A stretch of 36,711 nt of DNA from Blastococcus sp. (GTDB taxonomy: Bacteria; Actinomycetota; Actinomycetes; Mycobacteriales; Geodermatophilaceae). Every line of letters starts with the position of its first letter. Position 1 is the stretch's first letter. The notes under the pieces are model-generated. The model did no database searches. It was given only the letters and a program-made list of their open reading frames with translations, and was not told the DNA's origin. The DNA lies in NCBI GenBank assembly GCA_025465355.1, contig JAODNN010000133.1:1-36711 (forward strand), given 5' to 3'. Position numbers and translations under genes: made by a program. This document shows, piece after piece, positions 7,193 to 15,729 of the stretch.

Positions 7193-8221
7193 GTGCGTGC
7201 ACTGGTGTTCGAGGAGTTCGGTGGCCCGCTGGCGGTGAGGGACGTGCCGTCGCCGGACCCAGCCCGGGGCGCGGTTGTCGTGCAGGTCGGCGCCAGTGGG
7301 ATCTGCCGGAGCGACTGGCACGCCTGGCAGGGCCACGACCCCGACGTCGTCCTGCCGCACGTTCCCGGGCACGAGCTGGCCGGCACGGTCGCAGCGGTCG
7401 GTGCCGGCGTGACGCGGTGGTCGGTCGGCGACCGGGTGACCGTGCCCTTCGTCAACGCGTGCGGGGTCTGTGCGCAGTGCGCCGCCGGAGAGCACCAGGT
7501 GTGCGCCCGACAGACGCAGCCCGGGTTCACGCACTGGGGATCGCTGGCCGAGTACGTCGTACTCCACGCGGCCGACGTCAACCTCGTCGCCGTCCCTGCG
7601 GCACTGGACCTGGCTACCGCCGCCGCGCTCGGCTGCCGCTACGCGACCGCGTTCCGCGCAGTCGTCCAGGTCGGCCGGGTGCGAGCAGGCGAATGGGTGG
7701 CGGTGCACGGGTGCGGCGGTGTCGGGCTCTCCGCCGCGCAGATCGCGGTTGCGGCGGGCGCGCGGGTGATCGCCGTCGACGTCTCGGCCGGTGCGCTGGA
7801 GCTGGCCCGTGAGCTGGGCGCCGAGCATGTGGTCGACGGCGCGGGCGATGTGCCGGCTGCGATCGCCGAGCTCACCGGCGGGGGCGCACACCTCTCGCTC
7901 GATGCTCTCGGCGCGCCGGTCACCTGCGCGAACTCGGTCCGCAGCCTCCGGCCCCGCGGGCGGCACATCCAGGTGGGTCTGCTGCCGCCCGGGCAGGGGC
8001 GGCCCGACGTGCCGATGGAGCGGGTGATCGCGTTGGAGCTGCAGCTGTTCGGCAGCCACGGCATGGCGGCGCACGCCTATCCCGAGCTGCTGGGCCTGAT
8101 CGCGGCCGGTCGGTTGGACCCGCACCGGCTGATCACGCGCGAGCTCTCCCTCGACGACGCCCCGGCCGCGCTCGCTGACATGGGAAAGCAGCCCGGCATC
8201 GCCGTCGTCACCACGTTCTGA
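7193..8221 (+). CDS. zinc-dependent alcohol dehydrogenase (MDR family)
   Basis: 342-aa medium-chain dehydrogenase/reductase. Catalytic zinc ligands C38 (ASGICRSDWH) and H60-E61 (VPGHELAG) and the four structural-zinc cysteines C90, C93, C96 and C104 (NACGVCAQC...QVC) are all present. The NAD(P)-binding Rossmann motif HGCGGVGLSAAQIA follows near residue 170, with an acidic residue after the second strand (VIAVDVS), which suggests NAD. It probably oxidises an alcohol or reduces an aldehyde in the cytoplasm; the substrate is unknown. The GTG start gives the usual N-terminus MRALVFEEFG and has GGCAGG upstream. It is divergent from metY. Confidence 0.92.
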   Translation: MRALVFEEFGGPLAVRDVPSPDPARGAVVVQVGASGICRSDWHAWQGHDPDVVLPHVPGHELAGTVAAVGAGVTRWSVGDRVTVPFVNACGVCAQCAAGEHQVCARQTQPGFTHWGSLAEYVVLHAADVNLVAVPAALDLATAAALGCRYATAFRAVVQVGRVRAGEWVAVHGCGGVGLSAAQIAVAAGARVIAVDVSAGALELARELGAEHVVDGAGDVPAAIAELTGGGAHLSLDALGAPVTCANSVRSLRPRGRHIQVGLLPPGQGRPDVPMERVIALELQLFGSHGMAAHAYPELLGLIAAGRLDPHRLITRELSLDDAPAALADMGKQPGIAVVTTF

Positions 8222-8227
8222 GGCCGG

Positions 8228-8461
8228 TCAGCCGACCCGGCGCCGCCCGACGAGGAAGTAGGTGAGCGGGACGATTCCCGCCGAGTTGGCGAGGGCGACC
8301 ACGGCGGCCCACGCCCACTTCTTGCCGCGGATCTGGTCGGCCGGCCGACGCCTGATGTCGGCGAGTGCCGCGATCTTGAGGGCTCCGTCGACGGTGGCTC
8401 CCAGTACGACCAGCCTGCGCTGGCCCTCGCTGAGATCCCTCCATCGTCTTCTGATGTCCAT
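8228..8461 (-). CDS. small membrane protein, PLDc_N-like
   Basis: 77-aa protein with two hydrophobic segments (about residues 17-35 and 50-71). Its C-terminal end, KKWAWAAVVALANSAGIVP then LTYFLVGRRR, resembles the phospholipase D N-terminal membrane domain (PLDc_N) found alone in many small actinobacterial proteins. No enzymatic residues are present. The start lies 20 bp after the ABC transporter ATPase stop on the same strand, so it may be the last gene of that operon, although nothing in its sequence suggests a transport role. It is tail-to-tail with the alcohol dehydrogenase gene (6 bp). Confidence 0.7.
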   Translation of the reverse strand: MDIRRRWRDLSEGQRRLVVLGATVDGALKIAALADIRRRPADQIRGKKWAWAAVVALANSAGIVPLTYFLVGRRRVG

Positions 8462-8481
8462 GTCTTCCTCCGTCGGGGCGG

Positions 8482-9282
8482 TCAGAGGACTTTCGAGAGG
8501 AACGCCTGAGTGCGCTGGTGCTGGGGGTCGGTCAGCACCTGCCGCGGGTCGCCGGCCTCGACCACCAGGCCGTCGTCCATGAACACGAGCGTGTCGCCGA
8601 CCTCGCGGGCGAAGCCCATCTCGTGGGTGACGACGACCATCGTCATGCCGGTTTCCGCGAGGCCACGCATGACGTCGAGGACCTCACCGACCAACTCCGG
8701 GTCCAGCGCCGACGTCGGCTCGTCGAACAGCATCAGCTTCGGCTCCATCGCCAGCGCGCGGGCGATCGCCACCCGCTGCTGCTGACCGCCGGAGAGCTGG
8801 TTCGGATAGTTCTGGATGCGGTCGCCCAGACCCACCCGCGTCAGCAGCTCGGCGCCGCGCTCGCGGGCTTCCTGCTTGCCCATGCCCTTGACCCTGGTCG
8901 GCGCCTCGATGACGTTCTCCAGTGCCGTCATGTGCGGGAACAGGTTGAAGCGCTGGAACACCATCCCGATGTCCCGCCGCTGCGCCGAGACCTCCTTGTC
9001 CCGCAGCTCGTGGAGCTTGTCGCCCTTCTCCCGGTAGCCGACGAGCCGGCCGTCCACCCACAGCCGGCCGGCGTCGATCTTCTCCAGGTGGTTGATGCAG
9101 CGGAGGAACGTGGACTTGCCCGAGCCCGAGGGGCCGATGACGCACATGACCTCGCGCGGCGCGACCTCCAGGTCGATCCCCCTGAGCACCTCCACGTGCC
9201 CGAAGGACTTGTGCACCTTCTCGGCCCTGACCATGGGTGGGACGGGTGCGCCGTCCGGAGACCCCGGCCCCGCGTCACTCAA
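8482..9282 (-). CDS. polar amino-acid ABC transporter, ATP-binding protein (GlnQ-like)
   Basis: 266-aa cytoplasmic ATPase of the polar amino-acid uptake family. Walker A is GPSGSGKST (residues 50-58), the Q-loop is in [19 protein letters not shown], the ABC signature is [15 protein letters not shown], Walker B is [12 protein letters not shown], and the switch histidine is in [11 protein letters not shown]. The N-terminal 16 residues ([10 protein letters not shown]...) are low complexity, and M17 is a possible alternative start. The TTG at 9282 overlaps the permease stop as TTGA, which points to translational coupling. It powers import through the permease encoded just upstream. The exact amino acid is not predictable. 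Confidence 0.95.
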   Translation of the reverse strand: MSDAGPGSPDGAPVPPMVRAEKVHKSFGHVEVLRGIDLEVAPREVMCVIGPSGSGKSTFLRCINHLEKIDAGRLWVDGRLVGYREKGDKLHELRDKEVSAQRRDIGMVFQRFNLFPHMTALENVIEAPTRVKGMGKQEARERGAELLTRVGLGDRIQNYPNQLSGGQQQRVAIARALAMEPKLMLFDEPTSALDPELVGEVLDVMRGLAETGMTMVVVTHEMGFAREVGDTLVFMDDGLVVEAGDPRQVLTDPQHQRTQAFLSKVL

Positions 9283-10235
9283 TGGGTGCCTCCCACAGTC
9301 CGTGCCTGGCGCTCGGCCCGCTGCGCCCGGGTTTCCCGCGAGCCGACTCCCCGGCTGAAGCGCCGCTCGACGAAGTACTGACCGATCATGAGCAGGCTGG
9401 CCAGTGCCAGGTACCAGAGGATCGACGCGACGGCCAGCGGGATGATCTGGAACGTCCGGCTGCCGATCGCGTGGAGCTGGAAGTTCAGCTCGCTGGTCAC
9501 CGGCACCGCGATGAGCAGGGACGTGTCCTTGAGCATGGCGATGGTCTCGTTGCCGGTCGGCGGGACGATCACCCGCATCGCCTGTGGCAGCACGATCCTG
9601 CGGAGGGTGGCTCCCCGGCTCATCCCGAGCGCGCTGGCCGCCTCGGTCTGGCCGGGATCGACCGACTGCATGCCCGCGCGGACGATCTCGGCCATGTAGG
9701 CGCCCTCGGACAGCGCCAGGCCCAGCAGCCCCGCGGTGAATCCGGCGAAGATCTGGTTGCCGTTCAGTCCGAGGAACCGCAGGTCACCGGAGAGGCCCAG
9801 CAGCCCCATCAGCTGGTGGTCGAACGGGATGCCCAACTCGTAGGTGCCGTACAGCGCCCCGAGATTGGCGAAGAAGAAGAGCAGCACGTACCGGGGGATC
9901 GCCCGGAAGAACCACACGTACACCCATGCCGCACCGGACAGCACCGGGTTCGGCGAAAGCCGCATGACCGCGAACACGATGCCGAGCAGCACGCCGATGA
10001 CCATGGCGAGCACAGTCATGATCAGCGTCGTCTGCGCCCCCCGGAGCACCGGCGGCGTGAACATGTTGTCGAACATGAACGCCCACTGGAACGCGGCGTT
10101 CGTGACCAGCATGTGCACGAACATCGCGGCGAGCACCGCGATGACGGCCGTACCGATCCACCGGCCGGGGTGCCGCACCGGCACCGCCCGGATCTGCTCG
10201 GGCGGTGCCGGTCGGGTCGTCGTCTCAGCGGCCAT
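9279..10235 (-). CDS. polar amino-acid ABC transporter permease
   Basis: 318-aa inner-membrane permease of the HisMQ/GlnP family. It has a hydrophobic segment after a short cytoplasmic N-terminus (about residues 28-50), then the [21 protein letters not shown] segment and further helices to residue 290. The cytoplasmic EAA loop that docks the ATPase is clear: [18 protein letters not shown] followed by SALGMS around residue 195. The family tends to have one or two such permeases; here a single gene serves the transporter, presumably as a homodimer. It starts 11 bp after the binding-protein stop and overlaps the ATPase start. Confidence 0.95.
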   Translation of the reverse strand: MAAETTTRPAPPEQIRAVPVRHPGRWIGTAVIAVLAAMFVHMLVTNAAFQWAFMFDNMFTPPVLRGAQTTLIMTVLAMVIGVLLGIVFAVMRLSPNPVLSGAAWVYVWFFRAIPRYVLLFFFANLGALYGTYELGIPFDHQLMGLLGLSGDLRFLGLNGNQIFAGFTAGLLGLALSEGAYMAEIVRAGMQSVDPGQTEAASALGMSRGATLRRIVLPQAMRVIVPPTGNETIAMLKDTSLLIAVPVTSELNFQLHAIGSRTFQIIPLAVASILWYLALASLLMIGQYFVERRFSRGVGSRETRAQRAERQARTVGGTH

Positions 10236-10246
10236 GGCGGTTCAGG

Positions 10247-11170
10247 TCAGGCGGCCGGGTTCACGGTGGGGTCCGTGATGGCGCCGGCCTGCACGCCCCA
10301 GTTCGTCAGCACCTTCTGGTAGCTCCCGTCGGCGATCAGCGCCTTCACGGCGTCCGCGATCGCCTGGGCGAACTCGGTCTGGTCCTTCTTCACCACGTAG
10401 CCGTACGGGGCGGAGTCGTAGACCTTCCCGAGCAGCTCCAGCTGGCCGTTGGTCTGCTTCACCGCGTAGGCCATGACCGGGGAGTCCGCGAGTCCGGCGT
10501 CGTCCTTGCCGGACACGACCGCGGCGGTGGCGTCGCTCTGCGCGTCGTACTGGTCGATCGTGATTGCCGGCTTGCCGGCGTCCGTGCATTTCTTGGACCG
10601 GGCGGTGATGTCGTCGACCTGGACGGTCGCTTTCTGGACGGCGATGTTCTTGCCGCAGGCGTTCTCGGGGTCGACGTTCTTCGGGTTGCCCTTCTTCGTC
10701 GACCACTGGGTCCCGGCGGAGTAGTAGCTGATCATGTTCGCCTGGGCCTCACGTGCCTTGGTGATCGTGAAGGACGAGACGCCGGCCTCGTACTTCCCCG
10801 ATCCCACGCCGGCGATGATCGAGTCGAACGACGCGGTCTGGAACTTCGCCTTCAGCCCGAGCTTCTTCGCCACCAGGGTGAACAGGTCGACGTCGAAGCC
10901 GACGATCGTCTTGCCGTCCTGGGCGACGAACTCGCTGGGGGCGTAGGTGCTGTCGCTGCCCACGGTGATCGTTCCGTCGGACTTGATCGCGGCGGGCACC
11001 TTCGCGGCCAGGGCGGAATCGGCGGAGACGCTCGGCAGCGCGGAACCGCTGCTGCCATTCGCGGACGAGTTGTTCGACGAGCCCCCACCGCAACCGGTGA
11101 TCACGAGAGTGGCGCTCGCGAGGGCCGCGGCAGTACCGAGCGCGCGGCGGGACAGGAAGCGTGCGGGCAC
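10247..11170 (-). CDS. polar amino-acid ABC transporter substrate-binding lipoprotein
   Basis: 307-aa extracytoplasmic binding protein of the SBP_bac_3 family. A Tat/Sec-like N-terminus (ARFLSRRALGTAAALASA) ends in a lipobox ITGC with C27 as the lipidated residue, followed by a Gly/Ser/Asn linker. Ligand-binding segments are TYAPSEFVAQDGKTIVGFDV around residue 74 and SSFTITKAREAQ around residue 130, whose Arg normally contacts the alpha-carboxylate. This supports an amino acid as the ligand. The GTG start is preceded by a good AAGGAG. It is the first gene of binding protein-permease-ATPase; the 105 bp upstream separate it from the mscS operon and should hold its promoter. Confidence 0.94.
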   Translation of the reverse strand: MPARFLSRRALGTAAALASATLVITGCGGGSSNNSSANGSSGSALPSVSADSALAAKVPAAIKSDGTITVGSDSTYAPSEFVAQDGKTIVGFDVDLFTLVAKKLGLKAKFQTASFDSIIAGVGSGKYEAGVSSFTITKAREAQANMISYYSAGTQWSTKKGNPKNVDPENACGKNIAVQKATVQVDDITARSKKCTDAGKPAITIDQYDAQSDATAAVVSGKDDAGLADSPVMAYAVKQTNGQLELLGKVYDSAPYGYVVKKDQTEFAQAIADAVKALIADGSYQKVLTNWGVQAGAITDPTVNPAA

Positions 11171-11275
11171 GAGTTACTCCTTCAGCGGAATCGAGACGCA
11201 CTGATCTTGCCCTGCGCGGGGCTGCTGTGGACAGGCACACCCGCCGGTCACCGGCGATGCGGAAGAAGGGCCAGG

Positions 11276-11776
11276 TCAGGACGTCGGGGCGCTGCCCGTC
11301 GGCGGCGCGCTGGGCACGACCGCCGTGGACGAGGAGGACGGCGAGGAGGACGCCCCTCTGCCGGTCGTGGGAGCGGGCGAGCTGGAGGAGGGGGCGGTGG
11401 TGGCGGGGACGCTGCTCGATGTCGGCGCGGTGGAGCTCGAGGACGACGGGGCCTTCGTCGTCGCGGAACTGCTCGGGGTGTGCGTCGTCGAGGGTGCGGC
11501 CGGCGCCTGCTGCCCGCCGCCGCCGCCGCCCGTCCCCGTGCTCGTGCCCGGGCCGGTGCTCGCGCTCGTGGTCGTGGGGTGGACGTTGAGGTACAGCGCG
11601 CCGATCGCGAGAAAGAGCACCGAGAGGATGAGCGTCGAGGTGCGCGCCCGGCCGAAGTGCGTCGGGACGGCCGACCACCAGTGGGGCCCGTGCCCGGCGG
11701 GCGCGGTGCTCACCGACGGCGCGGCGTGCTGCGGCCCCGGAGGCCGCGCCGCGGAGTCGTCCCCGGGGATGGTCAC
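11276..11776 (-). CDS. Ser/Thr/Pro-rich single-pass membrane protein
   Basis: 166-aa protein with no recognised domain. A Pro/His-rich N-terminus of about 45 residues is followed by one transmembrane helix (about residues 47-64, TLILSVLFLAIGALYL) and a C-terminal tail of about 100 residues made almost only of Ser, Thr, Pro, Ala and Gly, including a run of six glycines near residue 85. Arg/Lys after the helix are almost absent, so the tail is probably outside the cell, spanning the wall. Its ATG overlaps the MscS stop as ATGA, so the pair is co-translated. Such tails are often O-mannosylated in actinobacteria (inference). A role tied to the channel or to the cell wall is possible, but no function is established. 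Confidence 0.75.
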   Translation of the reverse strand: MTIPGDDSAARPPGPQHAAPSVSTAPAGHGPHWWSAVPTHFGRARTSTLILSVLFLAIGALYLNVHPTTTSASTGPGTSTGTGGGGGGQQAPAAPSTTHTPSSSATTKAPSSSSSTAPTSSSVPATTAPSSSSPAPTTGRGASSSPSSSSTAVVPSAPPTGSAPTS

Positions 11777-12717
11777 CGCACGTTTCCTTGCGCGGGCTCG
11801 GTGGCCAGTCCGATCGTGCGGCCGTCGTCGGACGTCGGTGAGGGCACGTGCATGCCCTCCTCCCGGAACGCCTGGACGATCCGGGCGCGCAGGGCGCGCC
11901 CGACCTCGAACTGCTTGCCGGGCAGTGTGCGGGCGACCAGCCGGACGTTCACCTGGTCCAGGCCCAGGGTCTCGACGCCCATGACGCTGGGCGGGTCGAG
12001 CAGCAGCGGCCGGAGCGAGGGGTCTCCGAACGCGTTGCGGCCGACCTCGCGCAGGAGCTCGTTGACGTGGTTGACGTCGGCGTTGGCCGGGACGGGGACG
12101 TCGATGACCGCGCGGGCCCAGTCGCGCGAGAGGTTGACCACCTTCACGATCTGCCCGTTCGGCACGGTGACGACCTCACCGTTGGCCGAGCGGACCCGGG
12201 TGACCCGGAGGGTGACGTCCTCCACGGTGCCCTCCGCGGGCTTGTCGGCGCCCGGGACGCTGATCGCGACGACGTCCCCGAAGCCGTACTGGCGCTCGGT
12301 GATGATGAAGAAGCCGGCCAGGACGTCGGCGACGATCCGCTGAGCGCCGAAGCCGAGACCCACGCCGAGGACGGTCGCCGGTGCCACCAGTCCGGTCACC
12401 GGGACGCCGAGGCGGTCGAGCACGAAGAAGATCGCGATGGCGTAGATCAGCACGATGGCCGACCAGGTGAGCACCTGGGTCAGGGAGTGCCGGTGCTTCG
12501 CCGCCTCGGAGCGAACGAGAGCGTCTCCGCCGGTGGCCCGCGCGTCGATCCGGTCGGTGATCTTGCTGCCCACCCACGCGACCAGGCGGGCCAGCAACAC
12601 CGAGCCGATGATGATCAGCACGGCTTCCAGGCCGGGGCCGGCGAGCCAGTTCAGCAGGCTGTGGATGGCAGTCATCGGGAAGAGATCCATCGGTTGGTCG
12701 GAGTCATCGCTACCCAC
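11773..12717 (-). CDS. MscS-family mechanosensitive channel
   Basis: 314-aa small-conductance mechanosensitive channel. Three hydrophobic segments lie at about residues 28-47, 83-104 and 112-138. The last is the pore helix, with the Gly/Ala pattern VLGVGLGFGAQRIVADVLAG. It is followed by the beta domain (FGDVVAISV...GTVEDVTLRVTRVRS, VPNGQIVKVVNLSR) and the alpha-beta C-terminal domain. It should open on hypo-osmotic shock and release solutes. The start is uncertain: GTG at 12717 is used here, but ATGs at 12690 or 12675 would also keep all helices, and none has a clear ribosome-binding site. It is co-translated with the Ser/Thr/Pro-rich protein. Confidence 0.92.
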   Translation of the reverse strand: MGSDDSDQPMDLFPMTAIHSLLNWLAGPGLEAVLIIIGSVLLARLVAWVGSKITDRIDARATGGDALVRSEAAKHRHSLTQVLTWSAIVLIYAIAIFFVLDRLGVPVTGLVAPATVLGVGLGFGAQRIVADVLAGFFIITERQYGFGDVVAISVPGADKPAEGTVEDVTLRVTRVRSANGEVVTVPNGQIVKVVNLSRDWARAVIDVPVPANADVNHVNELLREVGRNAFGDPSLRPLLLDPPSVMGVETLGLDQVNVRLVARTLPGKQFEVGRALRARIVQAFREEGMHVPSPTSDDGRTIGLATEPAQGNVR

Positions 12718-12757
12718 CCTTATCCGTTCGTCCGGCGGATGTCACATGCCCGGCGCG

Positions 12758-13552
12758 TCACCGTGACTCGACGAACAGCGACGCCGAGGAGCGGCCGATC
12801 GCGCCATCGGCGTCGTACAGGACGGCGAAGCACTGGGCCGCCCCGGTGCCTCCGTGCACCGTGGTCGCATCCATCCCGAGCCACTCGCCGCGGGGCGGCC
12901 GGTGCAGGGCCAGCGTCAGGTCGACGTTGGCGAACGTGGCGGTCGTCCAGTCCAGCGTGGCAGAGATCCCGCTGGCGGCGTCGGTCATCACCAGCAGGTG
13001 TTGCAGCGGCGTCATCGGCTCTCCCTCGACCAACTCGCACTCGGGCCGTGTCCAGGCAGCCGCTGGTCCGGGGCTGTTGAAGCTGCCGGCGGCGAACCGC
13101 CACTCCAGCGCCCGGTGGTAGGCCACCTCCGCGCCGAAGAAGTTCGCCACCTCCGGCCTGCTGGCGTCGGGCAACGCCGGAGCCGGATGCGTCGAACCGG
13201 CCCCCTCGGCGGCGGGGCCGTCGCCGGCGGTGCGCATCCGCCACGCGGACAACCGCATGAGCGGCCGCTCGTCCCCGCCGTCCAGTACGGCCTCGACCAA
13301 CTCGATCCGCCGTCCCGGACGGACCACGGAGGTGCGGATCCGCACCGGCCCCACGGGCACCGGCGCGAAGATGTCGTAGGCCAGCCGAACGGTCTGCCCG
13401 CCGTCGATGGCGCTGGCCTGCTCGGCGGCACGCAGGAGCAGCGCCGCCGGAGGTCCGGCGTGCTGGAGGCCGGGGTCCCAGGGCCCGATGGTCAGGGCAG
13501 TGGCCAGATAGCCGTCGTCCGTGGGCTGGAACAGGGCCGGGGGTAGGTCCAT
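12758..13552 (-). CDS. TesB-like acyl-CoA thioesterase family protein
   Basis: 264-aa protein with the double-hotdog organisation of TesB-like thioesterases. The N-terminal hotdog contains GPWDPGLQHAGPPAALLLRA (residues 23-42), the helix of a first hotdog. The second contains MTPLQHLLVMTDAASGISATL near residue 180 and ends with the strand FANVDLTLALHRPPRGEWLG and CFAVLYDADGAIGRSSASLFV. These proteins hydrolyse acyl-CoA thioesters or bind acyl-CoA. The substrate is unknown. An acyl-CoA dehydrogenase gene lies about 3 kb away, but on the other strand. The gene is divergent from the EamA exporter. Confidence 0.85.
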   Translation of the reverse strand: MDLPPALFQPTDDGYLATALTIGPWDPGLQHAGPPAALLLRAAEQASAIDGGQTVRLAYDIFAPVPVGPVRIRTSVVRPGRRIELVEAVLDGGDERPLMRLSAWRMRTAGDGPAAEGAGSTHPAPALPDASRPEVANFFGAEVAYHRALEWRFAAGSFNSPGPAAAWTRPECELVEGEPMTPLQHLLVMTDAASGISATLDWTTATFANVDLTLALHRPPRGEWLGMDATTVHGGTGAAQCFAVLYDADGAIGRSSASLFVESR

Positions 13553-13632
13553 GCCTCGCAGTCTGGCTGCCGACCCTGACGGTCATGACGCCGGGACCAG
13601 CTCCCGTGGAAGCAGCAGGCCCGAGCCGGTAG

Positions 13633-13661
13633 GTGGCACGGGTCAGGTTGGGGACTACGTT
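13633..13661 (+). promoter_or_regulatory. probable leaderless promoter of the EamA gene
   Basis: GTGGCA (13633-13638, four of six to TTGACA), a 17-bp spacer and TACGTT (13656-13661) stand 6 nt before the GTG at 13668. The transcript would start at or within a base or two of the start codon. This helped choose that GTG over upstream in-frame starts. Confidence 0.45.
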
Positions 13662-13667
13662 CCGGGG

Positions 13668-14633
13668 GTGCCCCGCGTCGTCCGTCCCGCTGCCGGATAC
13701 GGGTACACGCTGGTCGCGGCCGCATTGTTCGGCGTCAACGGCACTGTCTCGACGCTCGCGCTGCGGGCCGGCCTTCCCGCGACCAGGCTGACCGCGCTGC
13801 GGTGCACCGGCGCGGCGATCGGGCTCGTGGTCGTGCTGGCAGTGTTCTCGCCCCGGCGGCTGCGGCTCACCTGGCGTGAGCTGCCGTTCCTGGCCGGCTT
13901 CGGGGTGGTCGGGGTGGCGCTGACCCAGTATCTCTACTACGTCGCCATCGGCCGGCTGCCCGTCGGCATCGCTCTGGTCTTCGAGATGACCGCGGCCGTG
14001 TTCATCGCCCTCTACGTCTGGCTGGTGCGCCGAGAGCGGGTGCGCAGCCGGCTGTGGGCGGCGCTGCTGCTGTCCCTGTCGGGCCTGGTGCTGGTCGCTC
14101 AGGTCTGGGAGGGCGGTGGCTCGCTCGACCCGCGCGGCGTAGCCGCGGCGGTGGTGGCGGCGTTCTGCCTCGCCGCCTACTACCTGATGGGGGAGCGGGG
14201 CACGGTCTCCCGCGACCCGGTGGCCCTCACCTGCTGGAGCTTCGTGGCCGCCGCGGTGTTCTGGGCAGTCGCGGCACCGTGGTGGCAGTTCGACGCCGGG
14301 GTGCTCGCCACGCGGGTGCCGGTGTCGCTCGGTGCGCTGCACGTGCCGCTGTGGGTCCTCGTGGCCTGGGTCGTCGTCCTGGGGGCGATCGTGCCGTTCT
14401 GGCTGTCGATCGCAGCGCTCCCGCACCTGTCGCCGACGACGGCCGGCCTGGTCGCCACGGCCGAGCCGGTGTTCGCCTCGATCGTCGCCTGGCTCTGGGT
14501 GCACCAGGTGCTCTCCGGCTGGCAGGTGGCCGGCGGCGCCGTCGTCCTGGTGGGCATCGCGCTGGCCCAGACCGCGCGGGCGACTCCCGTACCCACGGCC
14601 CTGCCGGAGGTCCCCGCGTCGCTCAGCTCCTGA
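13668..14633 (+). CDS. EamA/DMT-family transporter
   Basis: 321-aa drug/metabolite-superfamily exporter with about ten transmembrane helices in two EamA repeats. The first repeat runs from TLVAAALFGVNGTVSTLALR to LLLSLSGLVLVAQVW; the second runs from GVAAAVVAAFCLAAYYLMG to AGGAVVLVGIALAQT. The usual repeat-closing segment LSPTTAGLVATAEPVFAS followed by IVAWLW is present near residue 260. It probably exports amino acids or small metabolites; the substrate is not predictable. The open frame extends upstream into the divergent thioesterase gene, but those residues are not membrane-like, and a TANNNT box supports the start given. It ends base-to-base, tail-to-tail, with the glutathione peroxidase gene. 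Confidence 0.88.
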   Translation: MPRVVRPAAGYGYTLVAAALFGVNGTVSTLALRAGLPATRLTALRCTGAAIGLVVVLAVFSPRRLRLTWRELPFLAGFGVVGVALTQYLYYVAIGRLPVGIALVFEMTAAVFIALYVWLVRRERVRSRLWAALLLSLSGLVLVAQVWEGGGSLDPRGVAAAVVAAFCLAAYYLMGERGTVSRDPVALTCWSFVAAAVFWAVAAPWWQFDAGVLATRVPVSLGALHVPLWVLVAWVVVLGAIVPFWLSIAALPHLSPTTAGLVATAEPVFASIVAWLWVHQVLSGWQVAGGAVVLVGIALAQTARATPVPTALPEVPASLSS

Positions 14634-15128
14634 TCAGCGGGGGAGGAGTGCCTCGATGGCGGCGCGCACCTCGGGGGCGTCGGGGAGCGTCTTCGGCCGG
14701 AAGCGGCCGACCACCTCACCCGCGGGGCTGACCAGGAACTTCTCGAAGTTCCACTGGACCTCCCCGGCCTGGCCCTTCGGGTCCGGGGCCGCGGTCAGCC
14801 GCTGGAAGAGCGGGTGCGCCCCTGGGCCGTTCACCTCGAGCTTCTCCGTCATCGGGAAGGTGACGCCGTAGGTGGCCGAGCAGAACTCGGCGATCTCTTC
14901 CGCGGTGCCCGGCTCCTGGCCCTTGAACTGGTTGCACGGGACGCCGACCACGGTGAATCCGCGCGGCCCGTACTCCTCCTGGAGTCCCTCCAGCTGGACG
15001 TACTGCGGCGTGAGCCCGCAGCGGCTGGCCACGTTCACGACCAGCGCGGGGTGGCCGCCGGTCAGCTCGCCGAACGTGGTCGGTGCCCCGTGCAGGGTCA
15101 CCAGGGGCATGTCGAGCAGGTCGGTCAT
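14634..15128 (-). CDS. glutathione peroxidase-family (thiol) peroxidase
   Basis: 164-aa Gpx-family peroxidase. The peroxidatic residue is Cys C37 (NVASRCGLTPQY), not selenocysteine. The catalytic partners are in VGVPCNQFKGQEPG (N66, Q67) and WNFEKFLV (W, N). C83 in EFCSATYGVTFP is at the position of the resolving cysteine in thioredoxin-dependent Gpx enzymes, so thioredoxin or mycothiol-linked reduction is more likely than glutathione, which these bacteria generally lack (inference). A longer frame exists upstream; the ATG at MTDLLDMPLV gives the normal family length. It follows the DUF2237 gene by 28 bp and is probably co-transcribed with it. Confidence 0.92.
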   Translation of the reverse strand: MTDLLDMPLVTLHGAPTTFGELTGGHPALVVNVASRCGLTPQYVQLEGLQEEYGPRGFTVVGVPCNQFKGQEPGTAEEIAEFCSATYGVTFPMTEKLEVNGPGAHPLFQRLTAAPDPKGQAGEVQWNFEKFLVSPAGEVVGRFRPKTLPDAPEVRAAIEALLPR

Positions 15129-15156
15129 GTCCGCGCCAGCGCCGCCGACCGGCGCT

Positions 15157-15561
15157 TCATTCCAGGGAACTGAGATCGTCGGGCACATCGACGGCGTGCT
15201 GTCGGAGTGCCTCGATCGGCACGACCTCGAGTGCCCTGGCGTTGGTCGCGGCCAGGACGACGCCCGCGGCCGTCCCGGCCTGGTACGCCTGGAGCCACCG
15301 GGCGGCGACGACGCACCAGCGGTCGCCCGGCTTCAGCCCCGGGAAGCCGTAGTCGGGGCGCGGGGTGGAGAGGTCGTTGCCGAGATCGCGTTGCAGGGTC
15401 AGGAACTCGGCGGAGACGACCGCGCAGACGGTGTGCAGGCCGGCGTCCTCGGGGCCGCTCGCGCAGCTGCCGTCCCGGTAGAAGCCGGTCATCGGATCGG
15501 TGCCGCAGGGCTCCAGAGCGCCGCCCAGCACGTTCCGTTCCTCCGTGGGATCCGGTGACAC
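15157..15561 (-). CDS. DUF2237 family protein
   Basis: 134-aa DUF2237 protein. The signature is almost complete: RNVLGGALEPCGTDPMTGFY, GPEDAGLHTVCAVVSAEFL, GNDLSTPRPDYGFPGLKPGD and WCVVAARWLQA, ending in ALEVVPIEALRQHAVDVP. Three conserved cysteines sit near residues 19, 30 and 43. The family is common in bacteria and fungi and has no known activity. The GTG at 15561 starts the protein just before the conserved block and has AGGAG six bases upstream, so the longer upstream frame was rejected. It is first in a two-gene unit with the peroxidase, which hints at a redox or stress role (weak inference). Confidence 0.85.
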   Translation of the reverse strand: MSPDPTEERNVLGGALEPCGTDPMTGFYRDGSCASGPEDAGLHTVCAVVSAEFLTLQRDLGNDLSTPRPDYGFPGLKPGDRWCVVAARWLQAYQAGTAAGVVLAATNARALEVVPIEALRQHAVDVPDDLSSLE

Positions 15562-15683
15562 GGTGGCTCCTGCGTCGATGGGGAGGCGGCGCCGTCGTCC
15601 GGCGTCAGGTCGTGACCGGCACAGGATGGCATCGCACGGACACGAGCGTCGATCCATCGGTCCGGTTCGCCGGGGGCGCCCCG

Positions 15684-15716
15684 GGGTGCCGGCGGCCTGT
15701 CCGGCCGCCGGCACCC
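15684..15716 (-). terminator. strong hairpin terminator after the epimerase gene
   Basis: Perfect 14-bp inverted repeat GGGTGCCGGCGGCC / GGCCGCCGGCACCC with a 5-nt loop TGTCC, beginning 13 bp after the epimerase stop codon in its reading direction. There is no U-tract, as is usual for actinobacterial terminators. It may also shield the DUF2237 promoter region (15562-15683), which otherwise shows nothing recognisable. Confidence 0.75.
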
Positions 15717-15729
15717 GAGTGGAACGGTG

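Noticed and set aside
12720-14504. 594-codon minus-strand frame across the thioesterase and EamA genes
   Set aside because: Low-complexity Arg/His/Gly product caused by high GC; real genes on both sides explain the DNA.
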